From: DASRDS01 sp035570055
Lineage (GTDB): Bacteria; Gemmatimonadota; Gemmatimonadetes; Gemmatimonadales; Gemmatimonadaceae
Reading direction: 5' to 3'
NCBI GenBank assembly: GCA_035570055.1
Contig: DATMLM010000039.1
Span: 62,001-126,000, forward strand
Length of the DNA stretch: 64,000 bases
The translations under genes and the position numbers were made by a program. This document shows, one piece after another, positions 42,426 to 51,431 of this stretch; the stretch's first letter is position 1, and the number at the start of each line of letters is the position of its first letter. Under the pieces are notes generated by a model that was not told the DNA's origin, did not search any database, and saw nothing but the letters and a program-made list of their open reading frames with translations.

Positions 42426-43152
42426 ACAGCCCGTCGACGATCCCGATCCGGTAAGCGATAAACAATCCAAACGCGAGACTGATCGCCCCGGATGCCACTC
42501 TCAGTCCTCGCGGGCTGACCCACCCAAAGGGCAGGCTGATCACCATCGTCATGAGCATCATCCCGACAATGGTCCCGAGCCCGAAAATGAGCAGATAGAA
42601 TACCGCCAGACCGGGTTCGTGAATCGTCGTGAGTACGAGCAGCGCGACGGCGGCCGATCCGGCGAGACCGTGTACGATCCCGACGATCAGCGGACGTACA
42701 TACCGATAGGCGCCCAGCGCGCCGAAGTGCCGGTCGAGCCAACCGAGCGGCGTGGCGTCTGGCGCATGCGAATGCGCGTCGGGCTCATGCCCGTGCACGT
42801 GCGTGTGGATATAGTCCCCATGCTCGTGAGCATGTGCATGAACCTGCTTCGAGCTGGGGATCACGCTCCGAAGGTTCAGGAACCCCAGCAACACGAGCAT
42901 GAGCCCCACGGTCCATTCCATGGAGAGGCCGAGGCGCGGCGGAATCACCCAGCCGAACACGATGATCCCGCTTCCGACGGCCAATATCGTCAGCGTGTGC
43001 CCGACCCCCCACACGGCGCCTATAGCCGCGGCGCCGCCGACGGACCGTTGCCGCGTGATGATCGTCGTCACCGCGATGACGTGATCGGGATCCGTGGCGT
43101 GGCGCATACCCAGGAAGAATCCCAGGGACAGAACCGCCAGGAGCCCGGTCAC
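42394..43152 (-). CDS. Nickel/cobalt permease (NicO/UreH-like)
   Basis: A 252-residue membrane protein with helix motif RHATDPDHVIAVTT (the Hx4DH nickel site), a second GHTLTILAVGS motif and a His-rich cytoplasmic loop (around 105-132, HAHAHEHGDYIHTHVHGHEPDAHSH). It imports Ni2+ for the hydrogenase encoded upstream. It overlaps the hypB stop by four bases and is the last gene of the hydrogenase operon. Confidence 0.88.
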   Translation of the reverse strand: MTGLLAVLSLGFFLGMRHATDPDHVIAVTTIITRQRSVGGAAAIGAVWGVGHTLTILAVGSGIIVFGWVIPPRLGLSMEWTVGLMLVLLGFLNLRSVIPSSKQVHAHAHEHGDYIHTHVHGHEPDAHSHAPDATPLGWLDRHFGALGAYRYVRPLIVGIVHGLAGSAAVALLVLTTIHEPGLAVFYLLIFGLGTIVGMMLMTMVISLPFGWVSPRGLRVASGAISLAFGLFIAYRIGIVDGLFTSHPHWTPE

Positions 43153-43808
43153 GTAATTGCTGCCTCCATCAAAGCGACGAGCTCCCCCATGCCTTCGCCG
43201 GTCTTGGCCGAGACGGCCAATGTCCGCATGCCCGGCCGTACGGCCTGCACGTTGCGCTCGATGGCTTCCCGGTCGAATTCCACGGCGCTCGCGAGGTCGA
43301 TCTTCGTGATCACCGCGACGTCGGCGGTGTTGAAGATCGTCGGATACTTGAGCGGCTTGTCTTCACCTTCGGTGACCGACAGGATCACGCAGCGCAGATG
43401 CTCTCCCAGGTCATACGATGCGGGGCACACCAGATTGCCCACGTTCTCGAGAAACAAGAAGTCGAGCTGGTCCAACGCCCATCCGTCAAGGGCGTGCTCG
43501 ACCATCGCCGCGTCGAGGTGGCAAATGGTACCCGTGGTGATCTGCCGGACCTGGGCGCCGCTCCGCGCGAGGCGCGCCGCGTCATTTTCGGTCGCCAGGT
43601 CGCCGACGAGCGCCGCCACCCGATGTCGTCGCTTGAGGAGAGTCAGGAGCCGTTCGAGCAACATCGTCTTTCCCGATCCGGGGCTCGACACCAGACTGAC
43701 GACAAAAACCCCGCTCTCCTGAAAGCGATCGCGCAGTGCCCGCGCGAGGATGTCATTGTGCTTGAGGATATTCTGCCGCACCTCGACCAGTCGCGGAGCC
43801 GTCGTCAC
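43149..43808 (-). CDS. hypB: HypB, GTPase for nickel insertion
   Basis: The 219-residue GTPase has Walker A SSPGSGKT, the metal site TICHLDA, ENVGNLVCPASYDLGE and TKIDL. HypB delivers Ni to the hydrogenase large subunit with HypA. It lacks the N-terminal His-rich stretch found in some species; the His-rich loop of the neighbouring permease may make up for this. Overlaps hypA and the permease gene by four bases each. Confidence 0.95.
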   Translation of the reverse strand: MTTAPRLVEVRQNILKHNDILARALRDRFQESGVFVVSLVSSPGSGKTMLLERLLTLLKRRHRVAALVGDLATENDAARLARSGAQVRQITTGTICHLDAAMVEHALDGWALDQLDFLFLENVGNLVCPASYDLGEHLRCVILSVTEGEDKPLKYPTIFNTADVAVITKIDLASAVEFDREAIERNVQAVRPGMRTLAVSAKTGEGMGELVALMEAAIT

Positions 43809-44047
43809 GACTCGATCTCCAACGCCACGAGCTCCAACGCCCGGCCGTCAGTGTCCTCGATCACCAGACGTGAACCGGCAATCGGCGTGTCCTGGCTTGC
43901 GATGTCGAACGAAAACGCCAGCGCCTCTTTGGCGACACCAGCGAGTTGACCGATCTTCACGTGCACAGCACAGACGCGTCCGCCCAAGCGTCCGCCTTCC
44001 TCCGTGGCGATCTCCACGAGGCTCACGGCTACGGACAATTCGTGCAT
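43805..44047 (-). CDS. hypA: HypA without its zinc-binding domain
   Basis: The 80-residue frame begins like HypA (MHELSVAVSLVEIA, the N-terminal Ni site M-H-E) and ends like it (ELVALEIES). Between GSRLVIED and this end the usual zinc segment with two CxxC motifs is missing, so the protein is about 35 residues shorter than normal and has only one Cys. The join is seamless and in frame. It overlaps hypF by 19 bases and hypB by four. It could still pass nickel, or the missing domain may be supplied elsewhere. Confidence 0.85.
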   Translation of the reverse strand: MHELSVAVSLVEIATEEGGRLGGRVCAVHVKIGQLAGVAKEALAFSFDIASQDTPIAGSRLVIEDTDGRALELVALEIES

Positions 44048-46182
44048 TGCCCAAAGGCCGCGAGCGCCGCTTGGCCGAGGCTGATCCCGCCATCGTTCGG
44101 CGGAACGCGGTGGTTGGTCCAAGCGCCCAACTCCCGCCGCACGATCGTATTCTGCAGGACACCCCCCGAGGCGACGACGGTATCGACGCCATGAATGTCC
44201 CCCAAAGTCGCCATCGCTTCCCGCAATCCACGTCCGAACCCGGCGTGGAACGCCCGCGCAATCGCATTGATATCACGCCCACGCTTGCGATCCCGCACGA
44301 CGGCGGCGAGCAGCGGCCGAAAATCCAGCTCGGCGCCGTCGAACGGAAAATCATACGGCGCGACATCGCCCGACTTTCGCGCGCACTGCTCCAGCCAGAT
44401 CGCCGCTTGCCCTTCGAACGAGATGGGCCGCATCCAGCCGAGGACCGCGGCGACGGTGTCGAATAGCCTCCCGGCGGAGGTGGTGGTGAACGTACGTGTT
44501 CCGCTCCTGAGCACGGCGAGCGCGTCACGAAATCGGTCGGAGTCGAGCTCGACATCGATCTGATGCAAGAACCCGGCGGCCGCCTGCACGGGATGCCGCG
44601 CCGCCGCATCGCCGCCGACCAGCGCGGCCGGCCTGAGATGCGCGACGCGCTCTAGCCCGTGCGCTACACTGCCGACGAAGATCTCGCCACCCCAGATGGT
44701 GCCGTCGTCGCCGTACCCCGTCCCGTCGAGCGCCACGCCGAGCACCCGCCGTTCCCACTCGCCGCGCTCGGCGAGCACCGACGCCACGTGCGCGCGATGA
44801 TGTTGCACTCTCGTTGACGCACCACTCGCGGAACGGTACTCCGGATGCGCATCGCCGACCACGAGGGCCTCGGCGCGGTCCACACGGTACATCCGGAGGA
44901 GATCATCGATCGTCTCGCGAAACGCGCACAGGGATTGGTAGTCGTCGAGATCGCCAATGTGTTGACTCACGAACGCCTGGCCGTCGACCACGAGCGTAAT
45001 CGTGTTCTTGAGGTCAGCCCCGAGTGCCAGAATCGGCCGGTCGGTCGGTATCGTCGCCACCGCACCAGGCGCATAGCCGCGACTCCGCCGCACGAACATC
45101 GGTCCGGGCCGCACCACGGAATCCTCGACCCGCCGCGCGATCGGCCGCTCGCCGACGAGAAACCCGTCAGCGATACCCGCCAACCGCTCTCGTGCCTCGT
45201 CGTCCCGGTAGGCGATCGGCTCGCTCGACCGATTGCCGCTGGTCATCACGAGAGCCGCCGGCGCCCCGGCCGCAAAAAGCAGATGGTGCACGGGCGTGTA
45301 CGGCAGCATGATCCCGAGCTCGTCGTTATCGGGCGCGACACCCGGCAACCCGGCAATCGCCGGCGCGAGCACAATGGGTCTGGCGGGACTCGTGAGCAAC
45401 GCCACGGCCTCGTCGGATAGCTCGACCAGGCGGCTCGCGGTATCGATGTCACGCGCCATGACCGCGAACGGCTTCTCCTTTCGGTATTTTCGTTCCCGCA
45501 ACGCGGCAACCGTTGCCGCGTTCCGCGCGTCGCAGGTCAGGTGATATCCGCCAATCCCCTTGACCGCGAGAATGTGTCCTTCGCACAGGCGTTCAGCGGC
45601 GCCAACAAGGTCATAGCGCGGTCCGCACGAGTGGCAGCAAACGGGTTGCGCGTGGAATCGCCGATTCGCGGGATCATGGTATTCGTCGGCGCAGAACGTA
45701 TCCATCGGCCACGCGGCCATCGTCGTAGTCGGGCGATCATACGGCAGCTCGCGCACGATCGAATACCGCGGCCCACAATTCGTGCAGTTGATGTATGGAT
45801 ACAAGAACCGCGGGTTGTCGGCATCGAACAACTCGCGAAGGCACACGTCGCACGTGGCCAGATCGGGCGCGATGGGAACGATCGGCGGATCCGGTCGCCG
45901 GCTCTCGCGAATCTCGAAATCCCCGATTCCCACAACGTCCGCCGGTCCGACCTCGATGGCCGCAACCGCTGCCGCGGGCGGAGCGTGCGCGCGAAGCGCG
46001 CTGAGAAACGTGTCGAGGTCGTCCTGCGATCCTTCGAGGTGAATCTCCACGCCGTCGCCGGCGTTCAGCACCCACCCGGCCAACACGTGCTCATGCGCCA
46101 ATCGATAGACATACGGCCGAAAGCCGACGCCCTGCACGATGCCCCGTACGCGCACTGAGCACGCGCTCGTCGCCCCGGTCAT
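44029..46182 (-). CDS. hypF: HypF, carbamoyltransferase for cyanide ligand synthesis
   Basis: The 717-residue protein shows an acylphosphatase domain (VRGIVQGVGFRPYVYRLA), zinc fingers (CDVCLREL-x-CTNCG and CxxC-like CCHSCG), a YrdC domain (KGIGGYHLTCDARN) and a C-terminal Kae1-like domain with HHRAHVASVLAE and GGVLQNTIV. It transfers a carbamoyl group from carbamoyl-phosphate to HypE for the Fe-CN ligands. The start at 46182 overlaps the stop of the glutaredoxin-like gene; a frame to 46353 would run through it. Confidence 0.96.
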   Translation of the reverse strand: MTGATSACSVRVRGIVQGVGFRPYVYRLAHEHVLAGWVLNAGDGVEIHLEGSQDDLDTFLSALRAHAPPAAAVAAIEVGPADVVGIGDFEIRESRRPDPPIVPIAPDLATCDVCLRELFDADNPRFLYPYINCTNCGPRYSIVRELPYDRPTTTMAAWPMDTFCADEYHDPANRRFHAQPVCCHSCGPRYDLVGAAERLCEGHILAVKGIGGYHLTCDARNAATVAALRERKYRKEKPFAVMARDIDTASRLVELSDEAVALLTSPARPIVLAPAIAGLPGVAPDNDELGIMLPYTPVHHLLFAAGAPAALVMTSGNRSSEPIAYRDDEARERLAGIADGFLVGERPIARRVEDSVVRPGPMFVRRSRGYAPGAVATIPTDRPILALGADLKNTITLVVDGQAFVSQHIGDLDDYQSLCAFRETIDDLLRMYRVDRAEALVVGDAHPEYRSASGASTRVQHHRAHVASVLAERGEWERRVLGVALDGTGYGDDGTIWGGEIFVGSVAHGLERVAHLRPAALVGGDAAARHPVQAAAGFLHQIDVELDSDRFRDALAVLRSGTRTFTTTSAGRLFDTVAAVLGWMRPISFEGQAAIWLEQCARKSGDVAPYDFPFDGAELDFRPLLAAVVRDRKRGRDINAIARAFHAGFGRGLREAMATLGDIHGVDTVVASGGVLQNTIVRRELGAWTNHRVPPNDGGISLGQAALAAFGQCTNCP

Positions 46183-46412
46183 TCGCCGACCACGCACCCT
46201 CGGCCTTGCCAGCCGACTTGTACTACGGTGCCGTCCTGCACGAGCACGGGGACAGTCCGCTCCGGCCCGGCGTACGAGCGCATGCGGTCCCGCGCTTGCG
46301 TGTCCGTCTCGACGTCGTACTCCGTAAACGCGATGCGCCGCATCTCCAGCCACTCCCGCATGTCCCGCGTATACGGGCAGCTCGCGGTCCCGAACAGCTC
46401 AAACGTTGGCAC
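46179..46412 (-). CDS. Glutaredoxin-like protein in the hydrogenase operon
   Basis: A 77-residue thioredoxin-fold protein: VPTFELFGTASCPYTRDMREWLEMRRIAFTEYDVE, TVPVLVQDG, GWQGRGC. The active site is CPYT (single Cys of the pair). The start is a GTG at 46412 that overlaps the stop of the SIS gene; its stop overlaps hypF. This small gene could reduce or protect cysteines during maturation. Confidence 0.75.
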   Translation of the reverse strand: MPTFELFGTASCPYTRDMREWLEMRRIAFTEYDVETDTQARDRMRSYAGPERTVPVLVQDGTVVQVGWQGRGCVVGE

Positions 46413-47550
46413 GGATGAGATGATAGATAGAGGCCTGGACTTCTTGAATGCGCGGGATGTAATCCGACCGCACGACGATGCAGTGATCCGCCAGGCCGCG
46501 CCGACGAATCTCGCCGCCGTCATACCCGAGCAGCGCCACCGTCACCAGCTCGCGCTTCCGCGCTTCTTCGAGCGCGGCGATCACATTGCGCGAGCCCCCG
46601 CTCGTCGAAATCGCCACGGCAATGTCGCCAGGCGCGGCGTGCGCAATGAGTTGTCTTGAGAAAATGACATCGACGCCAACATCGTTCGCGATCGCCGTAA
46701 TGTTCGCCGGCTCCATCGAGAGAGAAATCGCGGGAATCGGCGCATATCCCTCGGGCGGGGCGACACAGTCCAATGCCCAATCGTTGGCGTCGGTCGCCGA
46801 CCCGCCGTTGCCGAAGATGATGAGCTTGCCCCCGGCCCGTATCCCGTCCCTCATCGCGCCCGTCGTCTCGGCGATCACGTCGGCTTCTTCGCTGGCGACA
46901 GTCGCGCGCAGCGCGCTATCGTCTGCGACCTTCGCGATAATGGACGCCGCGACGTCGTTCAGTGGCACCGACTGACCGCGAGCCAGAAACGGATACAAGA
47001 ACTCGGCCTGCCCCACATCGTGCCCGAGCTCACGATGCTCGAAGAACACGTGCACCGTCTCCCACAACGTGTGATACAAGATCTCGATCATCTCCTGATG
47101 CATGAACGGATCGTGCGTCACCGCCCGAATCGCGTATGACCCGGCCGAGCCGGGAAGCGCAAACGTCATGGCCCCACGCGATCGCGCCACCGCCAGCGCT
47201 GCCCACACCGCCGGATCGCCTTCCGGCGGCCCGAAACCCATGACGATGTCCTCGGGGCGCAGGATGGCGTCGAGCCACGCCGGAAACTCCAGCGAAATGT
47301 CGAGCGCCGGCAATGCTCGCTTGCCGACGATGACGGGATGCACGAACTCCACGGACACGTGCTGCGCATCAGTCACATACGCCCCTCGGCCGAACGCGAG
47401 CAACCGCCCGCCGCGCAGAAAGCGCTGCGCCATCTCCTCGCACGCCTCCGCCAGCACCACCGCCTCCCGCGCAAAGAACGCCTCGAACAGCTGGTTGCGT
47501 TCGAGCAACCCCTGTTCGATCTGCGCGCCAAGCCCCAATCGCGTCAACAT
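46399..47550 (-). CDS. Double SIS-domain protein (GmhA-like), hydrogenase associated
   Basis: A 383-residue protein with two sugar-isomerase (SIS) domains: a degenerate first one (about 30-160) and a second with GNGGSATDANDWALD (about 245-262) and AISTSGGSRNVIAAL, similar to phosphoheptose isomerase. Such proteins recur in group 1h hydrogenase loci; their role is not known. It overlaps hypE and the glutaredoxin-like gene. Confidence 0.85.
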   Translation of the reverse strand: MLTRLGLGAQIEQGLLERNQLFEAFFAREAVVLAEACEEMAQRFLRGGRLLAFGRGAYVTDAQHVSVEFVHPVIVGKRALPALDISLEFPAWLDAILRPEDIVMGFGPPEGDPAVWAALAVARSRGAMTFALPGSAGSYAIRAVTHDPFMHQEMIEILYHTLWETVHVFFEHRELGHDVGQAEFLYPFLARGQSVPLNDVAASIIAKVADDSALRATVASEEADVIAETTGAMRDGIRAGGKLIIFGNGGSATDANDWALDCVAPPEGYAPIPAISLSMEPANITAIANDVGVDVIFSRQLIAHAAPGDIAVAISTSGGSRNVIAALEEARKRELVTVALLGYDGGEIRRRGLADHCIVVRSDYIPRIQEVQASIYHLIRANV

Positions 47551-48557
47551 ATGCGGGGCAGAGGATCTCCCACGAGCATATCCACGATCCGGCTCCCGCC
47601 GTACCCTGTTGTGACGAGCACGGATCCCGCCGGCTCGTTCTTGACCTCCCCAATGAGTGCTGCACGCTCACCCATTGCCGCCAACGCCGCCTCGGCATAC
47701 TCGGCCGCGACAACCGTCAGGAATTGCCCCTCGTTGGCGATGTGGAGCGGATCCAGACCGAGCAACTCACAAGCGCCTCTGACCTCCTCGCGGACCGGTA
47801 TGAGCTCTTCGAGGAGATGGACGCCGAAGCCGCTGTCGAGCGCGAGCTCGTTGAGTGTCGTCGCGACCCCGCCACGGGTCGGATCGCGCATCCACCGCAC
47901 GCCGGGACCCGCGGCTCGTACCAGCGCCTCCACGACCGGAAAAACCGATCGCGTGTCCGACTGGAGATCGGCCTCCAGATCCAGCTCCCCACGCGCGAGC
48001 AAGATCGTGATGCCGTGATCCCCGATTGGCCCCGAGACGATGATCTTGTCGCCGGGTTGAACCTGGCGGGACCCGAGCACGAGACCCGGGCGCCGTCGTC
48101 CGATCCCTGTCGTCGTGATGTACATCTGGTCGGCCTTGCCGTGCTCGACGACTTTCGTGTCACCGCCGACAATCGCAATCCCGGCGCACGCCGCGGCTTG
48201 TGCCATCGCCCGCACTTCGGCCTCGAGGACATTCGTCGGCAATCCGGCCTCGAGCACGAACGACACGACCATCGCGATCGGCGTGGCGCCGGACACAGCG
48301 AGGTCGTTGACCGTGCCGTTGACGGCCAGGTCTCCAATGGATCCGCCGGGGAATCGCAGCGGCGTGACGACAAACGCGTCGGTCGTAATGGCCACCGCCG
48401 CTCCGTCGACGTCGACCGTCGCCGCATCGCCCAGCGACTCGTGCGCATCGTAGGCATCGCGCATGAGCAACGGCGCGATCAGCCCGTCGATGAGGCGCCG
48501 GGTCGCCTTGCCACCGGCGCCATGAGCCATCTCGATCTGCGGCTCTCGAAACTTCAC
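47544..48557 (-). CDS. hypE: HypE, cyanide-forming maturation protein
   Basis: The 337-residue protein has an AIRS/PurM-type fold with MAHGAGGKATRRLIDGLIAP, GDAATV, ITTDAFVVTPL and TRGGVATTLNELA, and ends in the PRIC tail whose Cys carries the carbamoyl then cyano group. The GTG at 48557 forms a GTGA overlap with the hypD stop. It works with HypF. Confidence 0.96.
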   Translation of the reverse strand: MKFREPQIEMAHGAGGKATRRLIDGLIAPLLMRDAYDAHESLGDAATVDVDGAAVAITTDAFVVTPLRFPGGSIGDLAVNGTVNDLAVSGATPIAMVVSFVLEAGLPTNVLEAEVRAMAQAAACAGIAIVGGDTKVVEHGKADQMYITTTGIGRRRPGLVLGSRQVQPGDKIIVSGPIGDHGITILLARGELDLEADLQSDTRSVFPVVEALVRAAGPGVRWMRDPTRGGVATTLNELALDSGFGVHLLEELIPVREEVRGACELLGLDPLHIANEGQFLTVVAAEYAEAALAAMGERAALIGEVKNEPAGSVLVTTGYGGSRIVDMLVGDPLPRIC

Positions 48558-49678
48558 ACCGTTGCGGGCTGGCGCCCCAACGTCTTCCGATGCTCGTAGT
48601 TGTAGTACGCTGCGCATGATCCTTCCGAGGAGACCATCAAGGCCCCGACCGGCCGCTCGGGCGTGCACTCGCGCCCGAACAGTTTGCACTGCACCGGCTT
48701 GAGCACGCCTTTCAAGACTTCACCGCACTGCGCGGCCTTGGGATCGGTCACCCGCACGCCCGCGACATCGAACCGGCGCTCCGCATCCCACTGCGCGTAA
48801 CTCTCCTTGATCCGCAGGGCGGACTGCGAGATGAACCCGAGTCCGCGCCACTCGAAGAACGGCCGCAGCTCGAACACCTCGGCCATCGCCGCCAGCGCGG
48901 CCCGGTTGCCTTCCCAAGGCACGACGCGCTTGTACTGGTTCTCGACGATCGAGATGCGCCGTTTGATTTGCCGCAACAACATGACGATCGCTTGCAGCAG
49001 ATCGAGCGGCTCGAACCCCGAAACGACGATCGGCCGCTTCTCGTCCCGCGCGATCCACTCGTACGGCCGGCATCCAATCACGGTCGACACGTGTCCGGGC
49101 CCGATAAACGCGTCCAATCTCATGTCGGGCGAATCCAGTATCGCCCGGATGGCGGGAATAATGGTGACGTGGTTGCAAAACACCGAGAAATTCTTGATGC
49201 CCTCAGTCTTAGCCCGCATGAGCGTCAGTGCGGTCGATGGCGCCGTCGTCTCGAACCCGATCGCAAAGAACATGACGTGCTTGTCGGGATTGGTTCTCGC
49301 CAACTTGAGCGCGTCCGATGGCGAGTACACGATGCGCACATCCATGCCCCGCGCCTTGTGCTCGAGCGGACTTCCGTGCGCCCCGGGCACGCGCATCATG
49401 TCGCCAAATGCCGCGAAGATGACGTCAGGCTCACGCCCGATCGCGAGCCCGTCATCGATTCGCCCCATGGGCAGCACGCACACGGGACACCCCGGCCCGT
49501 GAATCAACTCGATGTTCTCGGGCAGGACATCCTTGAGCCCGAACCGATAGATCGCGTGCGTATGCCCGCCGCACACTTCCATGAGCCGGTAGCGCCGCCC
49601 GGGATCGGTCAGCCACCGGATCTCCTCGGCGACCGTGTTGATCACCTCCGGATCGCGAAACTCATCGACGAATCTCAT
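48554..49678 (-). CDS. hypD: HypD, Fe(CN)2CO assembly scaffold
   Basis: A 374-residue protein with RYRLMEVCGGHTHAIYRFG, IHGPGCPVCVLPMGRIDD and the C-terminal [4Fe-4S] Cys cluster region (AAQCGEVLKGVLKPVQCKLFGRECTPERPVGALMVSSEGSCAAYY). With HypC it assembles the iron ligand site. Overlaps hypC and hypE by four bases. Confidence 0.97.
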   Translation of the reverse strand: MRFVDEFRDPEVINTVAEEIRWLTDPGRRYRLMEVCGGHTHAIYRFGLKDVLPENIELIHGPGCPVCVLPMGRIDDGLAIGREPDVIFAAFGDMMRVPGAHGSPLEHKARGMDVRIVYSPSDALKLARTNPDKHVMFFAIGFETTAPSTALTLMRAKTEGIKNFSVFCNHVTIIPAIRAILDSPDMRLDAFIGPGHVSTVIGCRPYEWIARDEKRPIVVSGFEPLDLLQAIVMLLRQIKRRISIVENQYKRVVPWEGNRAALAAMAEVFELRPFFEWRGLGFISQSALRIKESYAQWDAERRFDVAGVRVTDPKAAQCGEVLKGVLKPVQCKLFGRECTPERPVGALMVSSEGSCAAYYNYEHRKTLGRQPATV

Positions 49679-49950
49679 GAGGACTCCAGCCCATAGCCGC
49701 GGACCTCTTCCATCGCCGCCAGGTCCTCGCCAAGAATTCTCAACGTCCGCATCTGCTCCGCCGCGTCCCGCTCGCTAATCTTGGACATCGCGAAACCGAC
49801 ATGAATAAGAACCCAATCTCCGGGAACGGGATGCTCATCGACGAGCAGCCCCAAATCCACGCGCCGCCTTACACCATTGACGTCGACAAGCGCGAGCGTC
49901 GCTTGGTCGGCCACCATCTCGACGATCTTACCGGGAATCGCTAGACACAT
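49675..49950 (-). CDS. hypC: HypC, chaperone of the active-site iron
   Basis: A 91-residue HypC/HupF protein beginning MCLAIPGKIVEM with the essential N-terminal Cys and VDLGLLVDEHPVPGDWVLIHVGFAMSKI. It carries the iron centre from HypD to the large subunit. The ATG at 49950 lies inside the end of the YceI-like gene. Confidence 0.97.
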   Translation of the reverse strand: MCLAIPGKIVEMVADQATLALVDVNGVRRRVDLGLLVDEHPVPGDWVLIHVGFAMSKISERDAAEQMRTLRILGEDLAAMEEVRGYGLESS

Positions 49951-50491
49951 TGGCGACGATGTCGAATGTACACTTGAGCTCATCCTTTGCCTTGACCGCC
50001 CCACCTGCGGCGCTCACGAGCTTGATCCCGTAATCGGTTTGCTTTACCCCAAACTCCCCGTAGGCCCGCAATGTGGCCGGACTGACAATCGCTCGGGCGT
50101 TGACAGGCTGCCGGCGCGAAGCGCCGTGCAGCGCGAGATTGCCCGCCAGGGCAACATCGAACTGCCCATCGCCATTCCGTTTCGTCGTGGTGACGGATGC
50201 CGGCGAGTCGTACGAGATTGTCGGGTATTTCGACACTTCGAGCACCTGATCCCGCATGATGCTCTCGATCTCCTCCCGATCGCGACTGCTGACGTCGTCG
50301 ATCAGCTCCAACGAAGCCCCGGTGATCGAGAGTCTCAAAGACGCATCAGCACCCGATTCCGGATCGATATTAGCCTCCCCTTCATACTGCCGAACCGCAA
50401 ATGTCGGATTATGCGCCAGCGCCGAGAGCATCCCGGCGGCAAACGCCTTGATCGTGAACTTGCTCACGCCAACCTCGATCCTATACCTCAC
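49928..50491 (-). CDS. YceI-like domain protein
   Basis: The 187-residue protein fits the YceI lipocalin-like fold: SKFTIKAFAAGMLSALAHNPTFAVRQYEGEA, RDREEIESIMRDQVLEVSKYPTISYDSP, and LALHGASRRQPVNARAI. No signal peptide is present, unlike most YceI proteins, so it is probably cytoplasmic. It is coupled to hypC and to a small membrane protein gene; it may bind a polyisoprenoid such as a quinone. Confidence 0.8.
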   Translation of the reverse strand: MRYRIEVGVSKFTIKAFAAGMLSALAHNPTFAVRQYEGEANIDPESGADASLRLSITGASLELIDDVSSRDREEIESIMRDQVLEVSKYPTISYDSPASVTTTKRNGDGQFDVALAGNLALHGASRRQPVNARAIVSPATLRAYGEFGVKQTDYGIKLVSAAGGAVKAKDELKCTFDIVANVSSDSR

Positions 50492-50688
50492 ATAGCTCTG
50501 AGCTTCAGATATCGGGCCACATCAGGCACCGCATTCTGGATCAGGTCGGCGGGCCGTATCTGCCCCAACAATTGCCGAACGCTCCGGTTCGACAAGATCA
50601 ACCCGGCGCCGAGCACCGCCAGCGCCACTCCACCGAACAGGAGCATGGTGTCCCGATCCCCCGCGTCGCCATCCTCGACTGCTCTCAT
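50488..50688 (-). CDS. Small single-span membrane protein in the hydrogenase operon
   Basis: A 66-residue protein with one transmembrane helix (MLLFGGVALAVLGAGLIL) and a C-terminal PDVARYLKLRAM. The same ending appears in the small frame 59794-59904 at the other end of the hydrogenase locus. Overlaps both neighbours. It may anchor hydrogenase parts or the electron acceptor to the membrane; inferred only from position. Confidence 0.75.
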   Translation of the reverse strand: MRAVEDGDAGDRDTMLLFGGVALAVLGAGLILSNRSVRQLLGQIRPADLIQNAVPDVARYLKLRAM

Positions 50689-51431
50689 GGCTCCCCTCCG
50701 CTCAAGAATTTCGCGATCAGCAACTCCACGACGGTCGCGGCCTGCACGACGGCGGCCTCTACGTCGGGACTCAGCCCCATCTGCCCTTCCGGCGGCCCCA
50801 GCGTGACCGGCTCACACCCAACGATCAGCACGTTCTTCAACGTCGCGCCTTGCGCCCTCGCCAGCCGCAACACATGCAGAGGATGCATATCATGCGCATC
50901 AAACGTCGCCGAGTCGCTCTCGTGCTCGATGTCGGGCTCGATGACAAAGACGTCTCCGGGAGTCTTCCCCCATGGACACGCGTCGACGAGGATGACGTGG
51001 TCGTACCCATCCATGAGGGCAAACGCGAGATCGTACCCTCGTATGCCAAAATCGACGACGTTCACACCAGCGGGGAACTCGCGACGGCAACTGAGGTGCC
51101 TGACGACCTCCACCCCAAACCCGTCGTCCCCCAAGAAGATGTTGCCGACCCCGGCCACGAGAATCCGCGGCGGCGCTGGCTCCGGCGGCTCGGCCGCCGC
51201 CTCCACAAACTCCAACTCGCCCGGCGCAAAGAAGAAGCGATGCGCCGGCGCACGCGGCCCGAGCGCTCGGCCCGGATCGTCGTCGAGCACGACCACGACG
51301 TGCTCCTGCCCGGCGTAGTCCCGCTCGATGGATGCCACGCGCGCGAACTGACCCGCCAGCGCGAGATCGAAAATATCCCCCCGCACTCTGGGCTGAAGCC
51401 GTACGCGATCCCCGGGCTGCAGCGTGGTCAT
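50685..51431 (-). CDS. Hydrogenase maturation endopeptidase with N-terminal extension
   Basis: The 248-residue protein has a C-terminal HyaD/HupD-type protease domain (from about 88: ILVAGVGNIFLGDDGFGVEVVRHL, VVDFGIRGYDLAFALMDGYDHVILVDA, HDMHPLHVLR), including the metal-binding Asp/Glu/His pattern. The first 85 residues are an extra domain (PGDRVRLQPRVRGDIFDLALAGQFA) with a beta-rich look, absent in classical proteases. It should cut the C-terminal peptide from HhyL after Ni insertion. Confidence 0.92.
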   Translation of the reverse strand: MTTLQPGDRVRLQPRVRGDIFDLALAGQFARVASIERDYAGQEHVVVVLDDDPGRALGPRAPAHRFFFAPGELEFVEAAAEPPEPAPPRILVAGVGNIFLGDDGFGVEVVRHLSCRREFPAGVNVVDFGIRGYDLAFALMDGYDHVILVDACPWGKTPGDVFVIEPDIEHESDSATFDAHDMHPLHVLRLARAQGATLKNVLIVGCEPVTLGPPEGQMGLSPDVEAAVVQAATVVELLIAKFLSGGEP

